Notes: generated by a model from the sequence alone, not told the origin. DNA of 64,000 bases from Pseudisothecium myosuroides (GCA_951799445.1 OX637287.1:16492224-16556223), one strand, 5' to 3'; positions 37,239-49,686 are shown, numbered from the stretch's first letter. Numbers and translations are program-made.

Positions 37239-37762
37239 ATACAAGCTACGGCTATGGAGATGTACAAATGAAATAACCCATATTGAATGGTGGCAAAATT
37301 GCCTACCAGAAATACAAGGGGGGGGGTTGATTGAGCGGGTGGCAGGGTGTCCAGCTGGCCTAGGGTGGGTCACTGGGTGACAGTTTGTACCCCTTTTAAA
37401 AAAATTAACAATGAATGGGATGTTGCCATGTGGACCCCCTTTGAAAATCCACAGCATTTTGGTTGAAAATTGACATTTCTTCACACAATGCAATGTACTC
37501 AAAGTAAGTGTGAAAATCAAAATTACATTTTCAAGATTAAGTCATACTTGATTTTATTTTTAATAGATGAACCCATTTGAGACAGTTACATGGGTTGAAA
37601 TTGTAGTCGAGAGGTAACGTTTCGGGTACGCTAACCTTGCCTGTACTGCACATCTCGTTGCATCCATGTAGAATTCTACCTAAAAAATTACGGAGTCTGT
37701 ACTTTTCTGTGTCCAAACTGAATGAAAATCTGAAAGCTCCTTCCGCTTACGTACATTAGTCC
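36893..37762. other. 3' flank of the methyltransferase gene
   Basis: Contains the TA microsatellite listed next and no other identifiable feature. Open frames through the TA run are trivial Tyr-Ile repeats. Confidence 0.4.
37154..37234. repeat. (TA)n microsatellite, about 81 bp
   Basis: About 40 uninterrupted TA dinucleotides, likely highly variable in length. Confidence 0.95.
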
Positions 37763-40279
37763 CTACTTCCGGGAGAGCACAACTACAGCATAACTAACGC
37801 CCGGCATACTTAGACATACATTTTGAGTTCGTTTCACGTAAGCTGTGATATTATATTCCAGACGCTCCCATAACTTTTGTGCTCGAGAAGGATCCAAATG
37901 GGCCTCCACAAGAGGATTGAAGATGGCTCTTACGAAGTTCTTTGTCAACACCGCAAGCAAGGCAGGGTTTTCCCTGAAATGTTGTGCTTGGTGGCTACTT
38001 TCAGTAAACCAACGGAAGTCCTTCTGGACCTCCAAATGCTTGATGTTGTAAGCCCCGGTTTTGTTGACGGCTTCTTCGATTTCATCTTTGCTTGGATGGA
38101 ATATTGGAACGTTGAAGGAGTCTCTTTCTTGTGGTTGTATCACTCCCTGCATGAGTCGAAGAGGATTAAAGCGAGCGGCCTTGTTTCCACTAGAATGAAA
38201 AAATTATTGACATACTTGTACGATACTTCCTAGAAAGATACTGAGAATAAAATTAGTCTCATCTTATTGAAAAATCTAAACAGATTTCAAGCAATTACCT
38301 TGTTCATCATTTCTCCAAACTTTGAAAGACAGTTGATGTGCTATGTGATATATCTTTCTAATTCATTCCTCAATATGAGTGCAGAAATTTCCCAGAAATT
38401 TCCTCCTTTAGAGTCTCCCCAAACCTGAAGATTTCATTCTGGGAGCGATACAGACTGTCTACGTACGAGAGGACCACTCAATGTTGGAGGGAGTGCCACT
38501 GACGGGTGGTCCTCCTTCATATCAGCTGCATGGCCCAAAAATCCCTGCTCACCCTTCTTTTTCACTGAGACTCAGCAACGCATTTACATAAAAGGATGGT
38601 AACATTAAATAATGGGCAAAATCCCAGTTAGGGGAGACACCCAGATGATTACAAGGTCACTGCACCCACCCAGTGTTCCCCGAATGATGAAGCCCTACAT
38701 CTTCGCAACAACAATTTCATTGCAATTCTGACGGCTTTGGAGCAACAAATAAGGCTGGTTCAATGACGAGAGACACCGATGCATTGCATCAGAAAGGAAC
38801 CATGGCGTCATAAAGCAACTTGTGGGTCCTTTCCTTGAATTGGTCTTTTACAACTTAACTTAGACGTACCATGTTTCTTCTCGAGAATGTTGCAACGATT
38901 CGACAACTTAGAGACCGTATCGTTTGTTCTAGACAATATTGTTGCAACGGTCAGATACTAGTCCGTAATACTTAATTGGAGAGCACGGTTTGAGCCCATC
39001 GATTACCTGCGCCACCAGGTCTTCCCAGGAGTCTTCGAACATGCCTCCGCACGGATTGGCCTTCTGGAATTCCCCTCGGGTTTGCAGATCCGGCCTTCCT
39101 GGCTCGGCCCTGCAATTGCACACCATGAACAACAGACCCGCCGGCGCCAACTCGTCCGCACGATGCGTGAAGAAGTCGAGCAGGTCTTGCCTGGCCACAG
39201 CCGCGTACGCTTCCGCCACCACGGGGTTGCCCCCCTCGATCCACACGCGCCCTTTGTTGTATGCGGGAGAGGTCACGTCCTGGACAGCCTCGGGAATCTG
39301 CACTCATTGACACACGGAAGGATATTCAAACCATTAGCTAGCAAGTGGTGTAGGTCTAAAGTCTACATGTTTATTATTCTCACAGAGGGATAAAAATTAG
39401 ATCCCAACAGATTCAAATGGCTTGCATCTCGATCATACTTACTGCCTTCCAGATGGATAAAAGCAAAAACGGAACGAAATTCTCAATTCCGTGTAACAAA
39501 AAATTCTGGCGAAATTTTGTAGCCAAAAATTGTGACATATAACTTCACAGAGGTGTAATTTCAGGCCCCAAACGAGGACCTGTAGGTATGGATTTATGTT
39601 TCAGACCGCGCTTCCTGAAACTACTTGCCGAAGTGTTGGAATATCGCATTGCCAAATTTAACGAAATTGACGTTCAGTAAGATATGCATGCCTGAAAATC
39701 TAGCTGAGGATCGAAATAGTAATTTGGAATGAGATCGATCGACTGAGTAAAGGATACCTTGGACATCCAATGCAACGAGTACGTTGAGATAGCAATGTGC
39801 AAAGCGCCCCTGGGAAACAATCGTTCATGAAACGACCCTCCCACCGCCGCTGCAAAATAGGGTGGCTTCCCCTTGCCATCCTCCCCAGTAAGCTCCCTGA
39901 AGAGCGAGCTGAAATCATTGGACGGAAGGTCCGAAAAGAAGTACTGAATCTCGGGAGAGCCTTCTCCCTTGGCGTGGAAATTCTGAAGCACGCTCCCAGC
40001 CGCGAGACGAGCCCACGCAAGCGTGTTGGCGCCGACAGAGCAGCCGAAATCCGCCACTCGAACGACGGGTCCATCAACTCGAAACTGACGGATGGCGTCG
40101 ACCAAATGAGAACCCGTCTCCTGTAACATGGCGCCCTGGATCTCGGAGTTTTGCGAGTAGCTAGCTTCTCCCTTGCCCGTCTCCATCCTTAAGCCATTTC
40201 GCAAACTGTCCGCTGGTACCCGCTGTTGCAGGAATTGAGAGTCCGCTCGGGAGACAATTGCAACCTCGCCGCTGGCCAT
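37763..40279 (-). CDS. SABATH family S-adenosylmethionine-dependent carboxyl methyltransferase, 3 exons
   Basis: SABATH enzymes transfer methyl from S-adenosylmethionine to carboxyl groups or ring nitrogens of small molecules such as salicylate, jasmonate, gibberellins or xanthines, usually in the cytosol. Exons in transcription order are 40279-39758, 39297-39007 and 38146-37763, all phase 0 with GT-AG borders, giving 398 residues (usual length about 360-400). Visible hallmarks: GEASYSQNS (38-46) with Gln49, the SAM-binding DFGCSVGANT (77-86), FFSDLPSNDF (114-123), the HWMSK block (170-174) ending exon 1, then IPE, SPAYNKGR, a DSFNVPIFHPS segment at the start of exon 3 and a VVLSRK-type end. 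The Gln in SxxQ and the Trp in LHWMS correspond to positions that contact the carboxylate in known family structures. The start ATG is the first suitable one. The substrate cannot be assigned, and the gene looks intact. Confidence 0.93.
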
Positions 40280-40979
40280 AGCTAGAAACAATACTCTGCA
40301 ACCCTAAAGCTTGCAACCAAGTGTTATCGATGGAAGGGGTAGATCGAAGTCGATCGATCATGCTGGGGAAGTCTAGCTCTGGTGGACGTACAGTATACGG
40401 TGCATGCACGTGTTGCGTATATATGAGTTGCTTGATTTTATTAATTAGTTCATAGCTAGCATCTGAGAGTCAATTGATAGCCAGGCAGATTGCTGCAGGT
40501 TTGATGTTTAACTAACTAATTTGTTTTCAATTGGAAAAGTGGTGAACTGCCGGAAGAACATAGTTCGACAAGAATCGGCGCCGCCGTCATGAGCGCATGT
40601 CCTGAGTCGCTTAAGTCCGTCATTCAGACTGCGGAACAGTCGTGCTTCTGAGAAGGAAAAGTCCAAACACCCGCTGGGCAGCTCATGAATGATTCCCCTC
40701 GCGGTGTGAAAATGGTACACATGGGATCGTGGGATGACGTTCCCACCGCAGGCCTGTAAGCTTACTTACATTTTTTTTAACATACGACCTTCGAAGGTCG
40801 CAGCAAGGACTGACCTGACACTCCATGGACTTAATCCCTGTCAAGACCAAGTGGAGGGACAAACCAACTCCTCGTGCGTCGGTACGAAGAGCCCCCATGC
40901 AAGCAACGTCAGCATAGGGAATGGAACCGGGCTTACTTACATTTTTCACGATGGGGATTCAATATGAGCAGGTGGGGAC
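40280..40979. other. 5' flank of the methyltransferase gene
   Basis: Mixed-composition DNA that should include promoter and leader. GCTTACTTACATTTTT occurs at about 40761 and again at 40931. Open frames on both strands at 40508-40967 show no domain. No TATA box is called. Confidence 0.35.
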
Positions 40980-41109
40980 CAATGATCTCAAAATAAGTTC
41001 AGGGTTTTTAGCCAAATGTTCATTTTTGGAAGATTTTTTTTGAATTTACATTGAGGGCAAAAAATTAAAGTAGCAACCGAGCGAAATTTAGCCAGTTTTG
41101 AGATCGCTG
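40980..41109 (+). mobile_element. hAT-like MITE, copy 1
   Basis: This 130-bp unit begins CAATGATCTCAAAA and ends TTTTGAGATCGCTG, forming short imperfect TIRs. It is flanked by a perfect 8-bp duplication GTGGGGAC at 40972-40979 and 41110-41117. The 8-bp duplication with CA…TG ends is typical of hAT elements. A near-identical copy in the opposite direction follows at 41273. Confidence 0.88.
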
Positions 41110-41272
41110 GTGGGGACTAGAACATCTTAGGATTGAGTATGCTTTTATTATTATTGTTAGAACTCAACTCTCGTTTTTATATTGTATTTTTTCTTTGACT
41201 TGTTGTATGAAAGAGAATTTATTGATCAATGGAGTCAATTTTAGCATTTTGATGAATTGAAACTCTCCGAAT

Positions 41273-41403
41273 CAGCGATCTCAAAACTGGCTAAATTTTG
41301 CTCGGTTGCTACTTTAATTTTTTTGCCCTCAATGTAAATTCAAAAAAAATCTTCCAAAAATGAACATTTGGCTAAAAACCCTGAACTTATTTTGAGATCA
41401 TTG
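41273..41403 (-). mobile_element. hAT-like MITE, copy 2 (inverted)
   Basis: This 131-bp unit is the near-exact reverse complement of 40980-41109. It is flanked by CTCCGAAT (41265-41272) and CTCCGGAT (41404-41411), 7 of 8 matching. The uninterrupted target can be read at about 41508-41526, where a paralogous repeat has GAAACTTTATGGATTCAAAA without an insertion. Confidence 0.88.
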
Positions 41404-41891
41404 CTCCGGATTCAAAATTCTATTTTTACAATGAAAGTGTAGAATAAGAGATATGGTGGTTGGAAGTTGATCACAGGAGTCAAGTTTAGCATTTTGGATG
41501 AACCGAAACTTTATGGATTCAAAATTTTAATCTATTTATATAATGGAGGTGTAGAATAAGACTATAAGAGATATGGAAGTTGGAAGTTGATCATGAATTT
41601 GTTCAACTTCAAAAGTTGTATGTATAAGAAACAAAATGAATTTGTATCCCATTAGATTAATTGCAAACTTGCAAACTTGCAAAATAATTTAAGTGTCCAT
41701 CAAATTAAAAAATTTAGAAAGATGTTGTAATCATTCCTAATTCATTTCAAGACCAAAAAAGAATGAAAGAATACAACCAAGCATGAAACTCTAAAGACAG
41801 TCAAGGCCATTTCAATCTTTTGCATTTCATACTTTGTTTTATTCAATCTTTGTCATGTAGTTGCAAGATGAATTAAGAAAGGCCCAACACC
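41404..41891. other. AT-rich DNA with a direct repeat
   Basis: A block with AATGGAGGTGTAGAATAAGA … GAAGTTGGAAGTTGATCA at about 41540-41600 repeats, with changes, sequence at 41425-41475. GGAGTCAATTTTAGCATTTT at 41231 and GGAGTCAAGTTTAGCATTTT at about 41478 belong to the same local duplication, which the second hAT-like copy interrupts. Confidence 0.6.
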
Positions 41892-42630
41892 TTAACCCCT
41901 AAAGTCCCAGTGTCCCCTTGGGGGACAAAATGGATTTTGGGCAAGCTCCTATAGTCTCAATATTTGTCATGAGATTTGGAATTTTTTGTGAAGATAGAAA
42001 AACACATTAGATTTTAAAAAAATATAATTTTTATTTCATCAATGCCCAATAGCAAAGATTATGGCATAAAAAAAACTTTTTTTTTAGTTTGGTGGGCAAA
42101 ACAAATCTTCAAAAAAACTTAAAATAAAAAATTTTAAAATTTTGTTTTGAATAGATTGTATTTTTATCTATATTTAAAGCTTTGCTTTATTCCATTTGGA
42201 TTTGTTATGTGAAAGTTATGGACAATCTTGTTTTTCAGGCAAGCAAAGCATATTCTTGAAAAAATAACTTGTAGGATTCATTTTTTAACTCAATTTTCAC
42301 AAATTTCAAAAAATAAAAAGTTTCACAAGGTTAAGATCTCTTGCTAGAACAATTGGAGCTTTGAGCTTAGTGTGTTTCAATTACATCTTAGAGCTATAAT
42401 TAATGGTTTAGTTTTCCCTTCAATCTTATATCTACTTCTACTTAACAAATTTTCTAGTGAGTGAAAACTAAGTGTGTTATTTTTGAACTTTTTTTCCTAG
42501 ACTCTCAACTCAATTCTTCATCACATAAAATTCAAAATTCAAAATCAATAGAGCAAAAATTTTAAGTTAAGAAGGTTCAAAGCCCCAAAATGGAGTTGAA
42601 TAAGATGCAAAAAAGCTTGTTTCCTTCACT

Positions 42631-43160
42631 TTAACCCCTAAATGCCCACGGCCTTTTTTTTGAGCTTTAAGGAATTTGGTCTACATTGAACAAAAGACAA
42701 CATTTTGATATATTGTATCAATTTTTTTTTAATTGAAGTCTTTCAATTCTCTTTTCACATGTCAAATCTAAAAATTTGGTCACCAAAAAAATATGAAATT
42801 AAAGGACCGACCATGCATAACCCCAATCAATTTATGGCTTCTCAAAATCTACTCTACAATTTTTTTAAATGATTTTCTAATGTGATTTTTTCTCCAAGAT
42901 CTGAGTGTACTTGAGGCTCATTTCCATGCGCCCTCAACACTATGGAAAGTCAAGATTGCAATGGACATTCTTGCACAAAATCTTTAATAAAAAAATCATA
43001 CATCAATCATTATCAAAATTGGATTTTAATACTAAAATTAGACTTCAAAAAGATTTTTTCAAAAATATAAACTATTAAAAATAGCATTTTGGTTAGGTTT
43101 TATTTAACTTCAAAGTATTGTCGACCCCAAAATTTGATGCCTTGGGCATTTACGGATTAA
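42631..43160. mobile_element. TTAA-flanked element nested in copy F
   Basis: This 530-bp unit starts TTAACCCCTAAATGCCCACG and ends TTGGGCATTTACGGATTAA. The interior is unlike copies A to F but matches the remnant at 327-956, so the two define a second subfamily with related termini. Confidence 0.75.
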
Positions 43161-43231
43161 ATGCAAATATCTTGCAATCTTGCATGGTCAAAGTTTTCAA
43201 AATTTCTTCTATACATTCTTATGCTATTCAC

Positions 43232-43590
43232 TAGGAAAAAAATGAGCCTTCAAAGGGGCTATAAGTTCCGAACAATAAAGAACGCTAGCCTAAAAAAATG
43301 AAAAAAAATGAAAAATAAAAAATAGATAAATAAAAATTCTTCTTCTTGTTCATCCAGCAAATAGCAGGGCCTAATTAGTGCAGGACAGTTCAATTAAATA
43401 ATTGAAAAATATTTTAAAAAGTTAAAAAAAGATTAATATTAAAATAAATGCAAAAGTACAAGATTTTAATATTTATTTATTGTGGCCACTATTCATCATT
43501 GATGATGAACAGTGGCCATTGTCCCTCAAAGGGGCTGTGAGTTCCATTGAGGGGAACTCCTCAGCTCCTTTGAGGGCTCATTTTTTCCTA
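43232..43590. mobile_element. TIR element nested in copy F
   Basis: TAGGAAAAAAATGAGCC(T)TCAAAGG at the left is inverted at the right as CCTTTGAGGGCTCATTTTTT followed by CCTA. A smaller internal repeat of CCTCAAAGGGGCTGTGAGTT is also present. No coding content; superfamily unclear. Confidence 0.6.
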
Positions 43591-43722
43591 ATGGCTTCTA
43601 CAAGTTCCTACAATTAGATTTGCAAAAAAAAATTTATTAAATTTTTTGCTCTTTGTTATAGAAATCATGGCAATTTTTAGTGGTTTTTGATGGAAAAAAG
43701 GCCTTGGGATTGTAGGGGTTAA

Positions 43723-45858
43723 AAGGGATTTGAAATTGAATGAACATTTGAATTTGCAAGGTTCTAGATTCAAATATAAAACGAGATATGATTTAGTTTA
43801 TTTGTAATGCAACTTTTAATGTTGGATGAATTCATGGTCAACTTCCAACCTCCATTTTTCTTATTCTATTACTCTAATGTTTGAATTGATTAAAGAATTG
43901 AATCCATAGAGGTTTAAGTGTTCAATTGGTTTGGAATGATGGGATATGTTTAAGTTACTATTGTATACACTTACATAAAGGACATCAAATGCAAGCGAAA
44001 CAAACTAGAATTGCATATAAAGGATATTTGTATCCTTGTAAAATGTATTTTGACATGTGATGAAGGGTCTAAAGTAAACTTAATGTAGAGCTTTTTCTGA
44101 AATGGCAGAATCAGTGAGTGGAGGCCAAGGGCATAATGAACGGTAATTGTTAAATGTTGCACAAAAATTTGCAATGACATCAAATTGCCAATGTATTAAT
44201 TCATAAAGCATTTCATTAATTGAAATGAATTGATGTGATTTTGGACAATTTTCAATGTTGTTTTTTGAAAATTTATATAGAGTAGGGAGTTTTTTAGCTA
44301 ATCTTTTAAGAAAATAAGTTTGGGGTTAAATTCTTTTCTATCATTTAAAAAAATTATCTATCGGATAGCTAATAAAGTATTTTCAAAAATTGACCCCAAG
44401 GATGATTGCAAGAAACGCATTGATGTTATATTGGAAGTATCGTGAACTTCTGGAATACAAAATTTTTTAAATAAAAAAATATCAAAAATTAGAACAAGAC
44501 TAAAAATAATGTCTTTTAAAAAATTCAAGCCTACAAAAATATTCTCTAAAAGTTATACACAAATAGAGAAACGATTTTTTTTGAAAAAATAGAAAAAACT
44601 TCCAAAATAAAATAAAAATTGTCCATTTCTATCAATCTAAAGGGGCTTCTGATCAACTAGTTACATCTTGTGAAAAGAATTCTATGATCCTTAAATTATA
44701 AAAAGAACACTGCCAATGTAATAGAATTGACATTTTTACCCCAATTGCTAAATTGCAAAATCATGATGGTCAAAAATTACAAGACTAAAAAGTTCCAAAT
44801 TCACGGGTCCAAATTCCAACCCATTCCAAAGGTGAACTTTTGTCTTCAAAAACATTAATAAATAAAATATACATTTCCTACTATATGAGGAAAAAATTAT
44901 AATCCTAAAGACATAAGATTAGAATACATATAAAAACATTTGACTACAAATTGCTTTAAACATGTTCATTCTTGATTTTCTTAAAGTGAAATGCGGTACA
45001 AATTGCAATGCTAGTGTGTGCAGATGAAAATGCAAGTATATGAGTCTTGAGCATATGTATAAAAATATATCCTACAACCATTGAAGGTGCTTATGGAATT
45101 AATGTCTATAATATAGGTATCTATAACACAGTTACACTATTAATAATCATGGATGGATTCTATAATATAGATGTATAGTCTTTTAGACTCATATGCTCAT
45201 GCTCCCAGACTCACATAATAGCAACCCGCCTACAAATTGATGAAAAGTTGAAAACCTTTAAATTACTAATGATTCAAATTAGTCAGGTTAGTCCAACATA
45301 GAATCAACAATATTCCTTCTATTACTGCAAAACATGTATTTTTTGTAGTCTTAGCAAAATGCATGATCCTTTGTATCACAAGAAGCTTACTCAAATATAA
45401 ACTAATTGATTCAGAAAATTATTTTATTTTAATTAATATAAGATTAAACAATAAATTATTTTCATAAATTTAAACATTCAGATTTACCAATCTATAACTT
45501 AATAAAGTACAATTTTATGACAATACATAATTACAAATTTACAAACCAGGGAATGAAAATTTCATGCATTTTTAAATTTCAAATTTCAAGTTTTAGGAAA
45601 TTTGCTTTCAGAGAGATTTCTTTGTACCAATGTAGAAGACAAAGAATTTAATTTTTTTAGAAGCCATTTTTATGCAAATGCAATCCTAGTACAAGAACAT
45701 ACTCCCCAAATTTCCAAGTTAGAATCATTTTTTGAAATACTCAATTGTTCTAAAAAGCCCTAAAATCTAATAAATTGGGAAAAATTAGATAAATTGAATA
45801 ATAAATAGTAAATAGATTATTTATAAATTATTCAAAATTATTTTTTGTGATAGCCAAT
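43723..45858. other. AT-rich gene-free stretch
   Basis: Nothing is identified except a lone GATGATTGCAAGAAACGCA terminus at about 44402, of the same family as 20791-21537, without a visible partner. Confidence 0.4.
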
Positions 45859-46614
45859 TTAACCCCTAAAGTACCAAAGTCCCCTCGGGGGACACTTCAG
45901 ATTTTGGGCAGGCCCGTGTGGCCTCAAATTTTGATCTGATTTTTTGGAACTTTTTTTGAAGATAGGGAATCACATTAGCTTTCTAAAAATATAAATTTTT
46001 TTCAATCGGTGCCCGGGAGCAAAAGCTATGCCATCCTAAAGCAAAAAAGCAGTTCATCAGGCAGAAAAAAAATACAAAACTTATAGAATTCGTTTTTGAA
46101 TGCAATTTTCAAATTTTTTCAATTTTTTTTTTGATGAGGTCAAGTTTGTTTGCAAGAACAATCCCACCATTGGGATTATGTTGTTTTAATTCCACCTAAG
46201 AGCTATTAACAATTTAGTGTTTCGTTCAATTTTGGACCTACTTCTATTTAACAATTTTTTTATATGTGAAAATCAAGGTTTGACATTCTGAAACTTTTTG
46301 TTGTGTAGTGCAAAAAAAATCCACAAATGGCCGTCAAAGTCATCTGAAATTGCAGGAAACAGTTCAAAAAAACTTTTTTTTCCAACTTTGAATGTTGGAA
46401 CTTCGAATCTTCAAACTTCAAACTTCGAATCTTCAAATCGGAACGGTCAAATGTCTTGAAATTTTTACCATATAATCTGAGACAATTGAAGTACAAGATC
46501 CTACGGTTAGATTCTAAAAAAATAGTTTTTTTGGGTTTAGGGAGTGATCGCAGTAGAAATGGCAGTTTTCAGTGGTTCTGGAGCCAGAAAATGCCTTGGT
46601 ATTTTAGGGGTTAA
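45859..46614 (-). mobile_element. TTAA-flanked non-autonomous element, copy H (internally deleted)
   Basis: This 756-bp copy starts TTAACCCCTAAAGTACCAAA with GTCCCCTCGGGGGAC just inside, and ends GCCTTGGTATTTTAGGGGTTAA-like. It is a reverse copy of the B/D type lacking roughly 170 bp of interior. It also carries a local expansion of CTTCGAATCTTCAAA words at about 46390-46440. Its right TTAA is shared with the next small inverted repeat. Confidence 0.85.
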
Positions 46615-46682
46615 CATTCACGCCTACTATGAATTTCAAGTATAATGAACAATTTCAAATTCATACTAGGTGTGAATGTTAA
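46611..46682. mobile_element. 72-bp TTAA-ended inverted repeat
   Basis: The left arm TTAACATTCACGCCTACTAT (+GAATTT) and the right arm are inverted with 24 of 26 bases matching, and both ends are TTAA. It abuts copy H and shares its TTAA, which suggests repeated insertion at TTAA sites. Confidence 0.65.
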
Positions 46683-48478
46683 ATTGCCTATCATAAAAAA
46701 AAATTGAATAATTTATAAATTGCTCATTGTACTAAATATTTAGCTCAATTTTGTGTTCATAGTACAACATGTGATACCAAAATAATACAAGTGTTTTCAC
46801 TTGCATGATTAATTTGTAGCAATATGAATAGTGTATTCACTAAAGTTTAGTTTGTGATTAATTCCAAATTTTCATTGGACAGTTGCTATTATGTGAGCCT
46901 AGAAGACTATATACGTATGTTATAGGTGTCTATATTATAAAAAAAATTCATGATTAAATGATATCTATATTATTGATACCTATAATATAAGTGTTTTTGT
47001 CACAAGCATGTGTTTCTCTCTCTTCTTCATCAATTAGGGATAGTCACATTAGAAATTCTTAAGTGTATTCTCCAAACTCTAGACCACAATGCTTGCAAAT
47101 GAGTATCCAAAATGAGATTGCAAGAAGGTGTAATAAAGTTTGTGTCAACTATAATCATCTCCAATTCCAAAGTTGGATGTAACCAAGTATCTACCTTGAT
47201 GAGCCAATAAAAAAACGATTTGGTGAAAATATTTAAATTTTGTAAGTTGGAAGAACAGATAATTGAGGATTTGGTTGAGTAGGAAATTTCAGAAAGTTTA
47301 ATTAGCTTGATGACCTAGTTTTCCCTAAGCTTTTATCCTATCATTAATATATCATGTTAGTATGTCACAATAGTTCACCCAAGTCATATTATGGATGCAG
47401 AAGCGAAAAAAGTTATTGCATTTTAAATATTATTTTCTTGTACTAATTTCCACAAAGAAAATGAATTTAGTGTGGCACTAATTTTGTGCTCTTGTTAACA
47501 AGATACATCATTGTTGTACTATGATTACATATGCAATAAAATAGAAGTGTCAATGATTGTCTTTATCCTCCATTTAATCATATAGAGTCATTTGAAGTGT
47601 TACTAATATGCCTTTAAACATTCATCTTGCAATGTCTTGAATTTTACTCATGGTGCAACTTGGATGTAAAATAATATTCTAGTTGAACCTTTGGTGAGAG
47701 ATTTTGAGTCTTTTTGAAGACAATGCAAAGATGCTAATGCATTATACTTTAATGTTTCTTCATTTTTCTTCATTTCTTCATTATTTTGAAAATTTACAAA
47801 AAATACAAAATTCCCCGCTCAAATGCACACATATTTTTTCATGTCTCCAAATTTTTTAATGGATTTTTTTAGGTCATAAAAAGGATATGAGATTCTCTTT
47901 GCAAGCATTTTTTGGACAATACATACATAAGCAATGAATTCTAAAAGTTTTGAAAATAGTTCAAGTATCCAAAATCGTCCCAATCCCTCAATGTTTAGAG
48001 GGCTTATATTTTCATCAAGAATCTAGGTGGGATTGTTTTTCGAACAAATAACAATTAGATGCACTTACCTTACAAGAAATCCATAAGAGTGAACTGAATG
48101 GCTTAAAAAAATGTTGGTCCATGCACAATGAGTAGGCTAATTTTGTGTTCTTAAATTATATGAATGAACTAATTGACACTCAAAGGAAAGTTAGCATATT
48201 GCAAACTTGGAACCAATGTAATTTTGTTTGGCAATTCATTGCCAAAAGCAAACCTAACCTAAACTCCAACAAAAATGGTATAAATTTTTTTTAGTTTTTT
48301 TTGGAATATCATTTTATCAACTCCATCCAAGCTCAAGCTGGGGATTTGTACACTACATAACTCAAATGGATCAAAATAGTTAATACTAGCATAAATAAGC
48401 ATCTTCATCTTACAATTGATCGCCACATGAGAGGTCTGTAAAATTTAAAAAAAAATTACAATGCTTGAGACTTGGGTT
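46683..48478. other. AT-rich gene-free stretch
   Basis: I see no gene or element termini here. Confidence 0.4.
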
Positions 48479-49686
48479 CATAACACCGTATAACCAAGCA
48501 ACGGTCCTCCCCATAGTGTTGGGAAGATATTATGCTTTCCTAAATACTTGGGAAGGACATATCAATTAATTCAAGGATTGGGGTTGGTTGCGGAGCCACA
48601 TATGGTACGGAGTACAACACTTCTGTTCATTGGAGGGGGCTCGTTGGTAAGCAATGTCACATTGACCTTCTTTTTTTTTCCCTTTTTTTTTTCTCTTTTT
48701 TCTTTTTTTTCCCTTCGTCTTTGCCCAATAGAAACCAGCCACCGTCAAAGGAAAAAAAAGTAAAGAAAGTGTCTTGAGTGTCGACAGGAAGCTGCTGTCC
48801 ACCTTGCTTGCTGCCACCATAGGGCGGCGAAATGTTGCCAAACTACATGAGTCGGTAATTGGAAACTGATGAAAAAACGAGGTGGCTTGCTTGCATAGCT
48901 CACTGAACGGACCCGCGCTTCAGTTGGTCAATTGTGAGCAAATGGGTGCTGGACCGTTGCAATGACGTCCAAGATGGCTACTGTAGTGATTGATTTCAGC
49001 TCAACAATAGTAGTACACAAGAATTTCTTCAGGTTTAGTCATGAAGTTAGGTTGAAGGCCACTATTGATGAAGTAATGTGGATTAAATTTGGATTTTGAA
49101 TGGGTCTCAAATCTAAAATAATAGGTAAAAACGGATCACCTTGTTGTGCGTTTTGGTGATTTTGGCTTCTCAATCTCAATTTTAACCATTAAAATGGTTT
49201 CCTTTGGATTTGATAAATGGATTTTGTTCGGTTTTGTTGTCTTATAATATTCAAGAATTATATCCGGCATGACTCCCCCAGAATATACTAGAATGTACAG
49301 AATGTACTGTACTAGAAAGTAGATTTTTTAGAACATCCTCCAACTTGCTGAGGCTGGGATAACCAATAGCTGAAAGAATGGTTGGATTCATCTGCTGTAA
49401 GTAGTTTCTGTTCATCTCTCTGTACATTATCATCTGTAGTACCATTAGAGTCTGAAATTGGGTGAGCGATGCAAGTGATTGATTATATTCATACCATTGT
49501 TTACCAATTCCTTAAGTTTGCATCCTTAGAAAGGGACCCGTACGGTGAACAAAATTGTCTTTTATGGCTCCTCAATCAACCCCAATCCTTGAACTACTTC
49601 AAAATTGATAAGTCCCTTCCAAGTATCTATCAAAGCATAATACTTTCCTAGCATGGGGGACCATTGCCTGGTTATACAATGTTATG
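48479..49686. mobile_element. Element with long (about 140-bp) diverged terminal inverted repeats
   Basis: CATAACACCGTATAACCAAG … TTCAAGGATTGGGGTTG at the left is matched in reverse at about 49540-49686 (CAACCCCAATCCTTGAA … GGTTATACAATGTTATG) over some 140 bp at roughly three-quarters identity. Long TIRs suggest a Mutator-like element, but I find no target duplication. The interior includes a pyrimidine tract (48668-48716) and a GC-richer patch at 48770-48990. A minus-strand frame there (LLFFPLTVAGFYW) could be captured host sequence. Confidence 0.6.

Larger units (their letters stand above)
41892..43722 (-). mobile_element. TTAA-flanked element, copy F, split by other insertions
   Basis: The left end TTAACCCCTAAAGTCCCAGT with subterminal GTCCCCTTGGGGGAC and the right end GGCCTTGGGATTGTAGGGGTTAA-type terminus are the two ends of one reverse copy of the copy-C subfamily. 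Its interior is continuous to about 42600 and resumes at about 43591 with the block next to the opposite terminus. The gap holds two other inverted-repeat elements (42631-43160 and 43232-43590). Confidence 0.72.

Noticed and set aside
37044..37520. Long open frames through the TA microsatellite
   Set aside because: They encode only alternating Tyr-Ile from the repeat and random flanks.
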